Positions 49,784 through 59,768 are shown, counted from the first letter of the stretch. The stretch is 64,000 nucleotides of DNA from Candidatus Terraquivivens ruidianensis (GCA_023267975.1 JALNLA010000004.1:84485-148484), one strand, 5' to 3'. The notes: a model not told the origin generated them from the sequence alone. Numbers and translations: made by a program.

Positions 49784-50452
49784 ATGTCAGAACAAGAACT
49801 TAAGAGGAAGATAGTAGCCGTAGGGAAGAAGGCTTTCGAGTACAGGCTCCTATCTGGGACTTGGGGTAACATAAGCGCAAGGCTTGGCAAAGACAGGATG
49901 CTTATAACACCGAGCGGTTTCGAGAAGACGGCGCTTAGACCGAGTGACATGCTCCTGATGGATTTACAGGGCAACATCCTAAGAGGGAAGTGGAGGCCTT
50001 CTTCAGAAGTGCCCATGCATAGTTTGATTTACAAAACGAGGGAAGACGTGAGCGCAGTCATACATACGCATTCATATTACGCAACGGCCTTGGCTGTTGC
50101 TGGACAGGAAATACCAGTGTTAACGTCAGAGTTTGCGTCTGCGGTAGGTCATAAAGTGCCCGTTACACGCTACATCACATCTGGCACATGGGAGTTTGCG
50201 GAGGAGGTCATCAGGACTTTAGGTGATGGGAAGGCAGTTCTGGTAAGGAATCACGGTGTCGTTGTAGTCGGCGATTCCTTGGAGGATGCATTCCAGACGG
50301 CTTTGCTGGTAGAGGATGAGGCAAGGACTTTCGTTCTGGCGAGTTCGCTAGGGTATGCGATGCCTCTCGATGTCAACGAAGTGAAGAGGCTGAGGGAGGC
50401 GTACATAAGAGGCTACGGTCAAGAAAAAAGAAGACTAACCCTAAAGCTTTAA
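49784..50452 (+). CDS. Class II aldolase (fuculose-phosphate aldolase-like)
   Basis: A 222-residue zinc aldolase/epimerase-family protein with GTWGNISAR (phosphate-binding), PSSEVPMHSLIY, HTHSYYATAL (two zinc histidines) and VRNHGVVVVG (third histidine). Family members cleave sugar phosphates into DHAP and lactaldehyde or act as 4-epimerases. Substrate is not evident. It is followed by a small membrane protein gene. Confidence 0.87.
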   Translation: MSEQELKRKIVAVGKKAFEYRLLSGTWGNISARLGKDRMLITPSGFEKTALRPSDMLLMDLQGNILRGKWRPSSEVPMHSLIYKTREDVSAVIHTHSYYATALAVAGQEIPVLTSEFASAVGHKVPVTRYITSGTWEFAEEVIRTLGDGKAVLVRNHGVVVVGDSLEDAFQTALLVEDEARTFVLASSLGYAMPLDVNEVKRLREAYIRGYGQEKRRLTLKL

Positions 50453-50501
50453 GAGTAGTTTTTGGTAAAAGTTTATACGGCATACCGTTGAGCGCCACCC
50501 C

Positions 50502-50714
50502 ATGCGGAAAGGTATGTCACTCTTATACCTGCTCATGATATTCGTCGGTGCCGTAGGTCTACCGACCTTGCTCGTGTTCCTACAATACATTCAGTGGTAT
50601 GAGACGCTCGTTCTTTCCGTGCTGTATTCTTCGCTCCTCGTAGCCGGTGGTTTGGGCTTAACCCTCACCCTACGCAAAGAGCGATGTGAGAGGCAGGAGT
50701 CAACATTTAGGTGA
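50502..50714 (+). CDS. Small two-segment membrane protein
   Basis: A 70-residue hypothetical protein with two hydrophobic helices (about residues 6-28 and 34-56) and a charged cytoplasmic-type tail. I do not recognise a family. The ATG is 49 bases after the aldolase gene and the stop 54 bases before the dehydrogenase gene, all on the plus strand. It is unlikely to be a chance frame, given its position and clean membrane pattern. Confidence 0.55.
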   Translation: MRKGMSLLYLLMIFVGAVGLPTLLVFLQYIQWYETLVLSVLYSSLLVAGGLGLTLTLRKERCERQESTFR

Positions 50715-50768
50715 ATACTCTGGAAGGTAAAGATAAAGGGCTAGTTAGATTTCTTTTAGTAGAACAGT

Positions 50769-51644
50769 ATGCGTAGGGTAGGCATAGTAGGAACTGGGTT
50801 AATGGGAAGCGCAATTGCTAAGAGACTAATCAGCAAAGGATACAGCGTCATAGGGTTTAACAGGACTAAGAGCAAGGTCGAGGAGCTAGCATCAATAGGT
50901 GTAAAGGTTGCGGAAACGCCGAGGCAGGTAGCAGAGAACTCGGACGTCGTCATGACGATAGTAAGGGATGCCACAGCGCTCGAAGGCGTAATGTTCGGTG
51001 AAGAAGGTATAGCCTACGGTGCTCGGAAGGGTATTGTGGTATCGAACGTGAGCACAATAAGCCCGTCGGAGGCAGTCAAGATATCTGGCAGGCTTGAGGG
51101 AGAGGGCATGGTCATGCTGGACACACCGGTGATGGGTGGACCTCCGCTGGCGGAGCGTGGTCTACTCGTTGTCTTGGTTAGCGGCAGCAAGCAACACTAT
51201 GAGCGTGTCAAGGATGTGCTGGATGACGTCGCGTCCAAGACATTCTACGTAGGCGGGCAGGGAAAAGCGAATGCCCTGAAGCTCGCCTTAAACTTACAGG
51301 TAGCCCTGACCGCAATAGCAGTCTCGGAGGGCGTCGTACTGGCTAAAGCTTCGGGTATAGACCCGAGTACCTTCATAGAAGTCCTCAACTCGACCGACTA
51401 CAAGACAGGGTTAAGCGAGAGGAAAGGGCCAAAGATGGTGCAGGGTATGTTCGAAAAGACTTTTGCGCTCGAGATGATGCTGAAAGACCTGAAGCTCATA
51501 AACGAGACGGCTAGGGAGCTCTCCACCGCCCTACCCTTCGCATCGCTGGCTGAGCAAATTTATAGGGCAGCGGGGAGGCGGTATAGTGACCTTGACTACA
51601 CGGCGATACTTGCCTTCATAGAGAGGCTTAACGCTACAGAGTAA
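50769..51644 (+). CDS. NAD(P)-dependent 3-hydroxyisobutyrate dehydrogenase-type reductase
   Basis: A 291-residue beta-hydroxyacid dehydrogenase with VGIVGTGLMGSAIAKRL (dinucleotide binding), LDTPVMGGPP (substrate region) and GGQGKANALKLALNL with the catalytic-type lysine. Relatives include 3-hydroxyisobutyrate, tartronate semialdehyde and succinic/glyoxylate reductases. The exact substrate is not evident. It is an isolated gene. Confidence 0.85.
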   Translation: MRRVGIVGTGLMGSAIAKRLISKGYSVIGFNRTKSKVEELASIGVKVAETPRQVAENSDVVMTIVRDATALEGVMFGEEGIAYGARKGIVVSNVSTISPSEAVKISGRLEGEGMVMLDTPVMGGPPLAERGLLVVLVSGSKQHYERVKDVLDDVASKTFYVGGQGKANALKLALNLQVALTAIAVSEGVVLAKASGIDPSTFIEVLNSTDYKTGLSERKGPKMVQGMFEKTFALEMMLKDLKLINETARELSTALPFASLAEQIYRAAGRRYSDLDYTAILAFIERLNATE

Positions 51645-51689
51645 CTTTTTTAAGCATAAGCTTCAGAATATATATAGGGTCGGTATAAC

Positions 51690-52346
51690 GTGCCAACAGA
51701 GTTTGGGGGCGTTAAGATAAGCTGGCTTGGTCATGATGCGTTCAGGTTAAAGGACGATAAAACAATCTACATAGACCCCTACAAGATAAAAGGGAAGGAG
51801 ACGGCAGATATAATCTTAGTAACGCATGAGCACTTCGACCATCTCAGCATCGATGACATCAACAAGATATCTTCTAAGGAATGTACGATAGTGGCTGCGA
51901 GGCCCTGCGCAAACCAGTTGGGAAGGGTGAGGGTTAAGGAGATAAAGTACGTGAGACCCGGTGACGAGTTAGAGGTTGATGGCATAAAAATAAGAGCCGT
52001 ACCTGCGTATAACATAACGAAGTTTAGAGAGCCTGGAAGGCCGTTCCATCCGAAGGACGCGGGCGGCGTTGGTTATGTAGTAACTTTGAAGGGCATAAAC
52101 GTATACCACGCAGGCGATTCGGACTTCATTCCGGAGATGAAGGAGCTGAAGGTGGACGTTTTTCTGGTTCCTGTCAGCGGAACGTACGTCATGACGGCAG
52201 AGGAGGCAGCTTCGGCCGCGAACACCATCATGCCGAGGCTGGCCATACCTATGCACTACGGCACAATAGTCGGCTCCGAGGGGGACGCCGAGCAGTTCAA
52301 GAAGCTGGCCAAGTGCGAAGTTAGGATATTAACTAAAGAAGACTGA
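51690..52346 (+). CDS. Metallo-beta-lactamase-fold hydrolase (UPF0173)
   Basis: A 218-residue MBL-fold protein with LGHDAFRL, the metal motif THEHFDHLS, HAGDSDF and PMHYGTI. UPF0173 members are metal-dependent hydrolases of unknown substrate. Start is GTG at 51690; the ATG-less N-terminus matches the family length. Confidence 0.87.
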   Translation: MPTEFGGVKISWLGHDAFRLKDDKTIYIDPYKIKGKETADIILVTHEHFDHLSIDDINKISSKECTIVAARPCANQLGRVRVKEIKYVRPGDELEVDGIKIRAVPAYNITKFREPGRPFHPKDAGGVGYVVTLKGINVYHAGDSDFIPEMKELKVDVFLVPVSGTYVMTAEEAASAANTIMPRLAIPMHYGTIVGSEGDAEQFKKLAKCEVRILTKED

Positions 52347-52468
52347 GGCCGACACACTCGATACCTCCTACAGCACGTCGGGTTGTAAACAGGAACTTTT
52401 AATAGGAGATATACTTAATTAATGCCAAGATATTTCCAATTTTTCGGAAATAAGGGGATAGATATAGT

Positions 52469-53218
52469 ATGGCAGCGCTAGGGATAGCAGGGGCCTACGA
52501 CAGGGCAATTACTGTCTTCTCACCACAAGGAAGGCTGTATCAGGTAGAGTATGCCCTCGAGACCGTAAGGTCTGGCTCTACAGTTGTCGCCATAGCATCA
52601 AAGGATGGCGTTGTATTGGCAGTAGAGGAGAGAATGCACACTAAGCTCCAGAACCCTGAATACTCGTGGAAGCTCTTCCAAATCGACGAACATATAGGAG
52701 CGGCAGCCGCAGGCCTGAACTCCGATGCGAGGGTCTTGGTGGACAACGCAAGGATATATGCCCAAATGCTCAGGCTCTCATACGATGATGCAGCAACCAT
52801 TGAGGCGATCGGAAAGAGAATCGGGGACGTCATGCAAATGTACACGCAGCACGCTGGCGTGAGGCCATTCGGTGCCGCCCTGCTGATCGGCGGCGTTGAT
52901 AAGACTGGCCCGCATGTTTTTTACACAGAACCGAGTGGTTTAGTCTTAGAGTACTTTTCATGGTCCATAGGGAGAGGTGCCGACAAAGTGAAGGAGTTCT
53001 TAGAGGCAAACTACAGAAACGACTTAAGCTTGGAAGAATCCATCAAGCTAGCCGTTGCATCTTTAATAATCCAAGCCGAGAAGATGGACGAGGGTTGGAC
53101 TATTAGACTCGTCACAATACCAACGTCCACAAAGAAGTACACACCCATGCCGCTGTCGGAGCTTGAGAAATACATCAAAGAGATGGCAGAAAAGTACAAG
53201 GCTCATGGCTTGAAATAG
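52469..53218 (+). CDS. psmA: 20S proteasome subunit alpha
   Basis: A 249-residue alpha-type subunit beginning MAALGIAGAYDRAITVFSP, with the N-terminal gate segment, QVEYALETVR and ARVLVDNAR. Alpha rings form the outer gate of the proteasome. It starts the block of informational genes SBDS-rrp4-rrp41-rrp42-rpl37ae, a conserved archaeal order. Confidence 0.95.
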   Translation: MAALGIAGAYDRAITVFSPQGRLYQVEYALETVRSGSTVVAIASKDGVVLAVEERMHTKLQNPEYSWKLFQIDEHIGAAAAGLNSDARVLVDNARIYAQMLRLSYDDAATIEAIGKRIGDVMQMYTQHAGVRPFGAALLIGGVDKTGPHVFYTEPSGLVLEYFSWSIGRGADKVKEFLEANYRNDLSLEESIKLAVASLIIQAEKMDEGWTIRLVTIPTSTKKYTPMPLSELEKYIKEMAEKYKAHGLK

Positions 53219-53231
53219 CTGGTTTTTTAGA

Positions 53232-53927
53232 ATGACGAGGCAAAAAGAATCCTATACGATTGCAAGGTTGGTACGTGGTGAGACGTTCGAGATACTAGTA
53301 GAGCCAGATAACGCACTCAAGTATAAGATGGGCGAGAAAGTGCCGATGTCGAAGGTTTTACTCTATGAGGAGATATACACGGACGCGAAAAAGGGTATAA
53401 GGGCATCGGAAGAGCAGCTGCTGAAAGTTTTTAAGACAAAGGATAAGCTTGCCATAGCCGCCAAGATACTCACCGAGGGCACCTTGCAGATAACGTCCGA
53501 GCAGAGGCACAAGTTGATAGAGGAGAAAAAGAGACAAATAATAGAATTCATATCTAGGAATGCCGTCGACCCAAGGACAAAGCTCCCGCATCCACCGCAG
53601 AGGGTTGAGCTGGCGATGGAGCAGGCTGGTGTATCGATAGACCCGTTTGTTGATGCTAAAGAACAAGCCACGAAGGTTATAGAGAAGCTAAGACCAATAC
53701 TTCCGATGAAGGTAGGCTTAACGAAGATGTACGTAAGGGTGCCCGGTGAGTTCGTTGGTAAAGCATACGGCCTTTTAAAGAGTGCCGGAAAGGTTTTAAA
53801 GGAAGAGTATAAGGGCGACGGTAGTTGGGTCGGCGAGGTCGAGATACTCGTTGGTCTTCAGGCCGACCTGATAGAGAAGCTTAACAAGATCTGCTCAGGA
53901 AGGGCAGAGGCAAGACCGGTAGAGTAG
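53232..53927 (+). CDS. Ribosome maturation protein SBDS (Sdo1 homolog)
   Basis: A 231-residue protein with the SBDS FYSH domain (YTIARLVRGETFEILVEPDNAL, written in parts: YTIARLVRGE, LVEPDNAL) and the C-terminal ferredoxin-like domain VGLTKMYVRVPGEFVGKAYG. It helps release aIF6 from the large ribosomal subunit. The start ATG is 13 bases after psmA, and its stop is directly followed by rrp4. Confidence 0.93.
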   Translation: MTRQKESYTIARLVRGETFEILVEPDNALKYKMGEKVPMSKVLLYEEIYTDAKKGIRASEEQLLKVFKTKDKLAIAAKILTEGTLQITSEQRHKLIEEKKRQIIEFISRNAVDPRTKLPHPPQRVELAMEQAGVSIDPFVDAKEQATKVIEKLRPILPMKVGLTKMYVRVPGEFVGKAYGLLKSAGKVLKEEYKGDGSWVGEVEILVGLQADLIEKLNKICSGRAEARPVE

Positions 53928-54626
53928 GTGGTGTGCGTGCCCGTTTACTTCAACGAAAAGGAAGTCGTCCTGCCAGGTCAGCTTCTGTCTGACGACAGTA
54001 AAAGAGCTGGCGAGGGGACTTACGTCATGGACGGAAAGGTTTACGCGTCCACCGTTGGTGCAGCAACGATAAGGGATGGAAAGGTGGATGTCATAACATT
54101 TAGGGGACCCTATAGACCGGTAGAAGGCGACATGGTCATCGGCATAGTATCGGACCTAAAGCCAATAGGTATAGAGGTCGACCTCGGAGGCCGCATAACG
54201 GCACTGCTTAAAATTAAGAACATAAGAGAGCTTGCGTCGCTTAACCTGAAAATCGGCGACGTAGTTTATGTAAGAGTGGCCAGTAGCGGACTTAGAGGAG
54301 TTTTCCTAGAATTGGACGAGCATTTTAGGAAGATAGATGAAGGTGTGCTTTTGATGGTGACACCGACGAAAGTACCTAGGCTGATAGGTAAAAGGGGTTC
54401 CATGATAAACATGCTCAAGAAGATTACTGGCTGTAACATAATGGTCGGCACGAATGGGCTCGTGGTGATAAACGGTCCTTCGCCTACGAAGGAATTTGCT
54501 GCGATATCCGGGATAAGGCTCATAGAAAGGGAGGCCCATTCTCAAGGCTTGACCGATAAGGTCTTAGCATACGTAAGCAGTTTGGTTAGTGGTGAAGTTG
54601 GACATGGAGCAGGCGGCAAAGCCTAA
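53928..54626 (+). CDS. rrp4: Exosome complex RNA-binding protein Rrp4
   Basis: A 232-residue cap subunit with an N-terminal barrel, S1 domain ([21 protein letters not shown]) and KH domain ([19 protein letters not shown]). It feeds RNA to the Rrp41/Rrp42 ring. A GTG directly after the SBDS stop is the start; its end overlaps rrp41 by about 20 bases. Confidence 0.94.
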   Translation: MVCVPVYFNEKEVVLPGQLLSDDSKRAGEGTYVMDGKVYASTVGAATIRDGKVDVITFRGPYRPVEGDMVIGIVSDLKPIGIEVDLGGRITALLKIKNIRELASLNLKIGDVVYVRVASSGLRGVFLELDEHFRKIDEGVLLMVTPTKVPRLIGKRGSMINMLKKITGCNIMVGTNGLVVINGPSPTKEFAAISGIRLIEREAHSQGLTDKVLAYVSSLVSGEVGHGAGGKA

Positions 54627-55338
54627 GCTCATCGATGAAAGCGGCAGGAGGCTGGACGGAAGGGGCCCAACAGACTTAAGACCCCTAAAGGTCGAGGTTG
54701 GCGTGTTGGAGAAAAGCGATGGCTCGGCATACATAGAGTTGGGCAAGACGAAGGTCTTTGCGGCTGTGTATGGGCCTAAGGAAGCCCATCCAAAGCACCT
54801 TGCCGTACCGGATAGGGCGATACTTAACTGCAGGTACCACATGACGTCCTTCAGCACGGACGAGAGAAAAACGCTTGGTATGACGAGAAGGGAGATAGAG
54901 CTGTCTAAGGTCATAAGGGAAGCTCTCGAGTCTGTTGTCTTCCTTGAGGAGTTCCCAAGGTCTGCTATCGATGTATTCATAGAGGTGGTACAGGCCGACG
55001 GAGGTACTAGGACCGCAGGGCTCACGGCCGCCTCGCTTGCCTTGGCAGACGCTGGTATACCCATGAGGGAACTGATAGCAGCGGTAGCCGTCGGCAAAGT
55101 AGATGGCACGATAATCCTGGACCCGTCGGACATAGAGGACAAGCACGGCGAGGCTGACATGCCCGTTGGCATAGCGCCTAGGTCAAACACGATGGTATTA
55201 CTCCAGCTAAACGGAAAGATGACGAAGGACGAGCTCAAAAAGGGGCTTGAGCTGGCCCAAATAGGCATCCAGAATATCTACCAAGCTCAGTGCGAGGTTC
55301 TCAAGAAAAAGTACGGGGTCAGCATGACGGAGGTTTAG
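54604..55338 (+). CDS. rrp41: Exosome complex catalytic exonuclease Rrp41
   Basis: A 244-residue RNase PH-fold subunit that holds the phosphorolytic site with Rrp42. [29 protein letters not shown], the [17 protein letters not shown] segment and [13 protein letters not shown] fit. I choose the ATG at 54604, with GGTGA 8 bases upstream; a GTG at 54589 is the alternative. Confidence 0.93.
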   Translation: MEQAAKPKLIDESGRRLDGRGPTDLRPLKVEVGVLEKSDGSAYIELGKTKVFAAVYGPKEAHPKHLAVPDRAILNCRYHMTSFSTDERKTLGMTRREIELSKVIREALESVVFLEEFPRSAIDVFIEVVQADGGTRTAGLTAASLALADAGIPMRELIAAVAVGKVDGTIILDPSDIEDKHGEADMPVGIAPRSNTMVLLQLNGKMTKDELKKGLELAQIGIQNIYQAQCEVLKKKYGVSMTEV

Positions 55339-55341
55339 CTC

Positions 55342-56175
55342 ATGTCGTTCCTTCCGATTAAGGAAAGGTCGTTCGCCGTAAGGATAATGAACGATAAGAT
55401 ATACAAGCTGCTCCAGCAAGGAAAAAGGATAGACGAGAGATCACCGTACGACTTCAGGAAGATAACGATACAAACGAACGTTGTGGAAAAAGCAAATGGC
55501 TCAGCGTTAGTTTCTATGGGAGGTACGAGAATACTCACGGGGATAAAGGTAGAGCTGGGTACGCCCTACAGCGATAGACCCAACGAGGGCATCTTCTCCG
55601 TGAACGCCGAGCTGCTACCGCTTGCATCCAAGAGCTTCGAGCCGGGTCCGCCCGATGAGAGAGGCATCGAGCTGGCAAGGGTAGTGGATAGATGCATACG
55701 TGAAGGTAAGTCGATAGACCTCGAGAGGCTTTGCCTCGTTCCTGGAAAGATGGTCTACATCCTTTATGTAGACATCTATGTATTGGACTACGATGGTAAT
55801 TATTTCGACCCGTCCGTCATGTCCGCGATGGCCGCTCTAGCAACGTGTACGATACCAAAATATTCAGCCACGGGTGAGAGAATCGAAGGCGAGTACATGA
55901 AAGTACCCATCAGGGACATACCACTCTCGGTAACGATAGGCATAATTAAGGACAAGTTGCTGGTAGACCCTTGCTCGGTTGAGGAGAACTCCTTAGATAC
56001 ATCGATTGTGATAGGTATGGATAGCACGTCTAACATCGTTGCTATGCATAAGAACTCTCCAGGGCACATACCGTTATCGCTCATGGAAAGTATAATAAAT
56101 GTTGCAGAGGAGCAAATAGGCAAGATAAGGGCGCAATTCATGGAGGCCGTAAGGATTGGGCAAGAAGGTCGGTAA
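55342..56175 (+). CDS. rrp42: Exosome complex RNase PH-like subunit Rrp42
   Basis: A 277-residue partner of Rrp41 with RIDERSPYDFRKI, SALVSMGGTRILTG and FDPSVMSAMAALATC. It contributes to RNA binding but lacks catalytic aspartates. It starts 3 bases after rrp41 and overlaps the L37Ae gene by 20 bases. Confidence 0.94.
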   Translation: MSFLPIKERSFAVRIMNDKIYKLLQQGKRIDERSPYDFRKITIQTNVVEKANGSALVSMGGTRILTGIKVELGTPYSDRPNEGIFSVNAELLPLASKSFEPGPPDERGIELARVVDRCIREGKSIDLERLCLVPGKMVYILYVDIYVLDYDGNYFDPSVMSAMAALATCTIPKYSATGERIEGEYMKVPIRDIPLSVTIGIIKDKLLVDPCSVEENSLDTSIVIGMDSTSNIVAMHKNSPGHIPLSLMESIINVAEEQIGKIRAQFMEAVRIGQEGR

Positions 56176-56380
56176 CACGGTCAAAAGGTTCGGTGCGAGG
56201 TACGGTGCGACGCTGAGGAAGAGATTACTGGATACAGAGCAGCAGCAAAAGGCAATCTACGAATGCCCGAAGTGTGGTATGATGGCTGTCAAGAGGAAGT
56301 TCGTGGGCGTGTGGAGCTGCACGAAGTGTGGTTATACCTTCACCGGCGGTGCATATGCACCGCAAGCTTTGAAGAAGTAA
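56156..56380 (+). CDS. rpl37ae: 50S ribosomal protein L37Ae
   Basis: A 74-residue zinc-finger ribosomal protein beginning with TTG, MGKKVGNTVKRFGARYG. The CPKC and CTKC pairs bind zinc. It overlaps rrp42, and the KEOPS gene follows 7 bases later. Confidence 0.95.
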   Translation: MGKKVGNTVKRFGARYGATLRKRLLDTEQQQKAIYECPKCGMMAVKRKFVGVWSCTKCGYTFTGGAYAPQALKK

Positions 56381-56387
56381 TGGTAAC

Positions 56388-56642
56388 ATGGAGAGGCACG
56401 TAAGGGTCAGCATATCCATGAAACGAGGGGCGTCTGAAGTCATCGCCCGCGCACTAAAGGTCGAGGCTGAGAGCGTCTCGTCGAGAAGGATTAGGGTAAG
56501 TATAGAGGCTTCCAACGACGACGTACTCAATTTGGATTTTTACGCGAGTGACGTAACTGCCATGAGGGCAGGCATCAATTCCTTTTTACGCTGGATAGAC
56601 GTTGCTTCGTACGTTTACGATTTAGCCTTCAGCAAAAACTAA
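56388..56642 (+). CDS. KEOPS complex subunit Pcc1
   Basis: An 84-residue Pcc1-family protein with the beta-strand pattern VRVSISMKRGASEVIARALKVE, in parts: VRVSISM and IARALKVE, and TAMRAGINSFLRW in the C-terminal helix. Pcc1 dimerizes KEOPS, which makes t6A37 in tRNA. Its position after rpl37ae is conserved in archaea. Confidence 0.85.
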   Translation: MERHVRVSISMKRGASEVIARALKVEAESVSSRRIRVSIEASNDDVLNLDFYASDVTAMRAGINSFLRWIDVASYVYDLAFSKN

Positions 56643-56714
56643 CGGTACACGTTTATAGGGAGGTCCTAAAGAATAACTTTGGGAGCATACTGGAGCCTAT
56701 TATGGGGTGATAGG

Positions 56715-57074
56715 TTGTCGAAGGAGATACCACCAAACGTTCAGCAGCAGCTGCTTAGGTTGCAGCAGCTTCAGCAAACGTTGAGCGCCCTCTTGGCAGA
56801 GAGGCAGAGGCTTGAGGCAGAGTTGCTGGAGATAAATAGCGCGCTCGAAGAACTCGACAAGATGGATGAGGGTGCCGTCGTATACAAGGCAGTAGGTCCT
56901 GTACTCGTCAAAGTTAGCAAAGACAAGCTCACGGTGGAGCTAAAGGATAGAAAAGAGCTGACAGAGACTAGGCTTAAGGTTCTGGAAAAGCAAGATGCTA
57001 AGATGAGAGTGCAGATAGAGTCTGTCCAAAAAGATATACAGAGGAGCATGTCTGGCCAGCAGGCTTCATCGTGA
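56715..57074 (+). CDS. pfdB: Prefoldin subunit beta
   Basis: A 119-residue two-coil chaperone subunit. I use the TTG at 56715 (SKEIPPNVQQQLLRLQQLQQT), which matches the usual N-terminus; a TTG 36 bases earlier gives a non-conserved tail. Glutamine-rich coiled coils flank YKAVGPVLVKV, the beta-hairpin. The DHH gene overlaps its stop. Confidence 0.9.
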   Translation: MSKEIPPNVQQQLLRLQQLQQTLSALLAERQRLEAELLEINSALEELDKMDEGAVVYKAVGPVLVKVSKDKLTVELKDRKELTETRLKVLEKQDAKMRVQIESVQKDIQRSMSGQQASS

Positions 57075-58087
57075 TGAGGGACAAAGCGCTCATCGAGGGC
57101 ATTGGCCATTTCCTTAGATCGATAGGTGGTAAGAGGGTTGCGATAGTGACGCATGTCGGGGGTGATGCTGACGCTGTCGGCGCCGCCTATGTCATTAAGA
57201 GGCTTCTCGAGGAGACCGTAGGTTGCGCTGGGGTGTATATATACGTACCAGACGAGACGTCCGCGCCGGTCAGAGCCATGGCGAGGTACCTTAAACTCGA
57301 TCTTAGTAGCGGTGCTATAGGCGAAGCGGATGTCGTGATTCTGGTTGATGTGGGTTCGCTCGAGCAGGCAGGCGATTATCTGAAAGAGGTTATGAGGATT
57401 AATGGTAAAGTGTGCGTCATAGACCATCACGCACCTCCTCAGGGCGGATATCCGCAGGGCTTCTTAGTATTCGTTTCCGAAAGCTACCGGGCGGTCTGTG
57501 AAATCCTGATGGATGTGGCGCAGACTATGGACGTAAAGCTGGATACGTTGGAAGCTGAGGCGCTGTTTCTCGGAATCTACTACGATACCGCTAGGCTGTC
57601 GCTTGCCGACCAAGAGACGATGGGCAAGGTCTGTGAGCTCGTAAGATTGGGCGTCAACCCTTCGAAGAGCATCCAGTCGATGGAGGTTCCCATAGACCTA
57701 TCGGAAAGGATAGCACGTCTGAAGGGCGCGATGAGGATGAACCTTTACAGAATAGGTGAATGGTTAATCGCAACGTCCCAGGTCAGCTCTTTCCAGACAC
57801 CTGTCGCCAGAGCCCTCCTATCGCTCGGTTGTCACGTATCCTTAGTCGCCGGGGAGTATAAGGATGGGACTGTGGTATCGATGAGGGCCCAGCAGGATTT
57901 CTTTAACAAAACTGGCGTAAACCTCGGAAGGGACGTGGCTCAGATTGTTGGTACGAGGTTGGGAGGATACGGCGGAGGCCACTCTACGGCCGCAAGAGTT
58001 TATTGTAAGTCAACACCGGATAAGGCCATCGAGTTATGCTTGAGCTTATTAGAAGGCTCGCTCGGTGAGAGGTTAAGCCGAGTGTAA
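57071..58087 (+). CDS. DHH family phosphoesterase
   Basis: A 338-residue DHH/DHHA1 protein with THVGGDADAVGA (motif I), VILVDVGS, and the DHH motif VIDHHAPPQ. The C-terminal GGYGGGHSTAARV belongs to DHHA1. Archaeal relatives act as nanoRNases, cyclic-dinucleotide or RNA 5' exonucleases. Its GTG start overlaps the prefoldin gene. Confidence 0.87.
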   Translation: MMRDKALIEGIGHFLRSIGGKRVAIVTHVGGDADAVGAAYVIKRLLEETVGCAGVYIYVPDETSAPVRAMARYLKLDLSSGAIGEADVVILVDVGSLEQAGDYLKEVMRINGKVCVIDHHAPPQGGYPQGFLVFVSESYRAVCEILMDVAQTMDVKLDTLEAEALFLGIYYDTARLSLADQETMGKVCELVRLGVNPSKSIQSMEVPIDLSERIARLKGAMRMNLYRIGEWLIATSQVSSFQTPVARALLSLGCHVSLVAGEYKDGTVVSMRAQQDFFNKTGVNLGRDVAQIVGTRLGGYGGGHSTAARVYCKSTPDKAIELCLSLLEGSLGERLSRV

Positions 58088-58093
58088 CCGAAT

Positions 58094-58948
58094 ATGGAAA
58101 TAGTAAGGGTCGAGGGGCTGACCTTCACATACAGCGGCTCTGAAGTACCTGCTGTCAAGGACATAAACCTTACTATGAAGGAAGGAGAGTTTGTGCTACT
58201 TCTTGGACCCAGTGGTTGCGGTAAGTCGACGCTCTGTAGATGTCTGAACGGCCTCATACCACACTTCTACGCGGGCAAAATGGATGGAAAGGTAGTGGTA
58301 GCTGGTATGGACGTTACCAAAACACCAACATACGTGCTCTCCCAACATGTGGGCATGGTATTCCAAATCCCCGAGAATCAGCTCTTCTCCCTGACTGTTG
58401 AGAACGACGTCGCTTTCGCGCTCGAGAACTTGGGCATACCAAGGGACGAAATTAAGCGTAGGGTAGACTTTGCCCTTAGAGCCGTTGGGATAGAAGAACT
58501 GAGGGGGAGGTCACCATTCGAGCTATCCGGAGGCCAGCAGCAAAAGGTAGCCATCGCTTCAATTCTCGCACTCATGCCTAAGCTCATGTTGTTTGATGAA
58601 CCGACCTCATCCTTAGACCCAGTATCCGCAAAATCGGTAGTTGATATTATCTCAAGTATAAGGAAGGAATTTGGGACGAGCATCATAGTGGCCGAGCATA
58701 GGGTGGAGCTACTAGCCGATAAAGTGGATAGAGTAATCGTGATGCAAGAGGGCAGTATAATCAAGGATGGAAAACCCAAGGAAGTTTTCGTCTCGGAGGA
58801 ATTTACGCCTTATGGTGTACCAGTTCCGAAGGTGGTCAGCATGGCTAAAGGTGTGAATAGGCATCTCCGAGTATTCAACGACATGCCGCTTAGCCCGGAG
58901 GAGTTCGAGCAAGGCATCAGGGGGTTCTTATATGATAAAGTTCGATAG
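58094..58948 (+). CDS. ECF transporter ATPase (EcfA-like), first
   Basis: A 284-residue ATPase with GPSGCGKST, QVGMVFQIPENQLF (the ECF-like Q loop; in parts HVGMVFQ, PENQLF), LSGGQQQKVAIA and LMLFDEPTSSLDP. ECF ATPases pair as two subunits with EcfT to power small vitamin or metal importers. It overlaps the second ATPase gene by 17 bases. Confidence 0.9.
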   Translation: MEIVRVEGLTFTYSGSEVPAVKDINLTMKEGEFVLLLGPSGCGKSTLCRCLNGLIPHFYAGKMDGKVVVAGMDVTKTPTYVLSQHVGMVFQIPENQLFSLTVENDVAFALENLGIPRDEIKRRVDFALRAVGIEELRGRSPFELSGGQQQKVAIASILALMPKLMLFDEPTSSLDPVSAKSVVDIISSIRKEFGTSIIVAEHRVELLADKVDRVIVMQEGSIIKDGKPKEVFVSEEFTPYGVPVPKVVSMAKGVNRHLRVFNDMPLSPEEFEQGIRGFLYDKVR

Positions 58949-59768
58949 CGTAACCTATGTTTACCCGACAGGTGCGAGGGCACTAAGCGATGTTAGCGTT
59001 GAAGTTGGAAAAGGCGAGTTGGTAGCGCTTATGGGCGAGAACGGCGCTGGTAAGACTACCTTCATAAAACACCTAAACGGTCTCCTGAAGCCCACGAGTG
59101 GTAGGGTCTACGTGGATGGAAAGGATACCAGGACGCTTAGCGTGGCACAACTGTCCAGGATTGTCGGCGTTGTGTTCCAAAATGCCGAGGATATGTTCTT
59201 CTTGCCAACCGTTGAGGAAGAGGTTGCCTTCTCCTTAAGAAACTTAGGCTTTAGCGAAGACGTCGTGCAGAAGAGAATAGACTGGGCCCTTAAGTTCATG
59301 GAGCTGGAGGTTTACAAGAAGAGGTCTCCATTCTTGCTGAGCGGCGGCGAGAAAAAGAGGCTGGCCCTTGCGATAATCCTCGCATGGAACCCTCAGGTCA
59401 TAGCGATGGACGAGCCGACCGTCGGTCAAGATAGCATGCAAAAGGAGAAACTTAAGGAAATGATAAAGCAGCTGAGCTTACAAGGAAGGACCGTCATAAT
59501 CTCTACGCACGACGTGGAATTTGTCGCAGAGCTTAGACCGAGGGTTATACTGATGTCGAGGGGAAAGATAGTCGCCGATGGGGATGCCGATACAATCCTG
59601 ACGGACGGTGAATTGCTTAGAAGTTGTTCGATACTCATGCCGCAGGTAGCCGCAACTATGTCGAGGCTGACAGACTTAGGCTTTAATGCCAAGGTCATCT
59701 CGGTCGAAGAGGCGGTAAGGAGCATAGTGAAGAGGCTGATGGAGATTGAGCATACTAGAAGGGCTTAA
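58932..59768 (+). CDS. ECF transporter ATPase (EcfA-like), second
   Basis: A 278-residue paralogue with GENGAGKTTF, VFQNAEDMFF, LSGGEKKRLALA and VIAMDEPTVGQD. It forms the heterodimer with the first ATPase. It overlaps the EcfT gene by 23 bases. Confidence 0.9.
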   Translation: MIKFDSVTYVYPTGARALSDVSVEVGKGELVALMGENGAGKTTFIKHLNGLLKPTSGRVYVDGKDTRTLSVAQLSRIVGVVFQNAEDMFFLPTVEEEVAFSLRNLGFSEDVVQKRIDWALKFMELEVYKKRSPFLLSGGEKKRLALAIILAWNPQVIAMDEPTVGQDSMQKEKLKEMIKQLSLQGRTVIISTHDVEFVAELRPRVILMSRGKIVADGDADTILTDGELLRSCSILMPQVAATMSRLTDLGFNAKVISVEEAVRSIVKRLMEIEHTRRA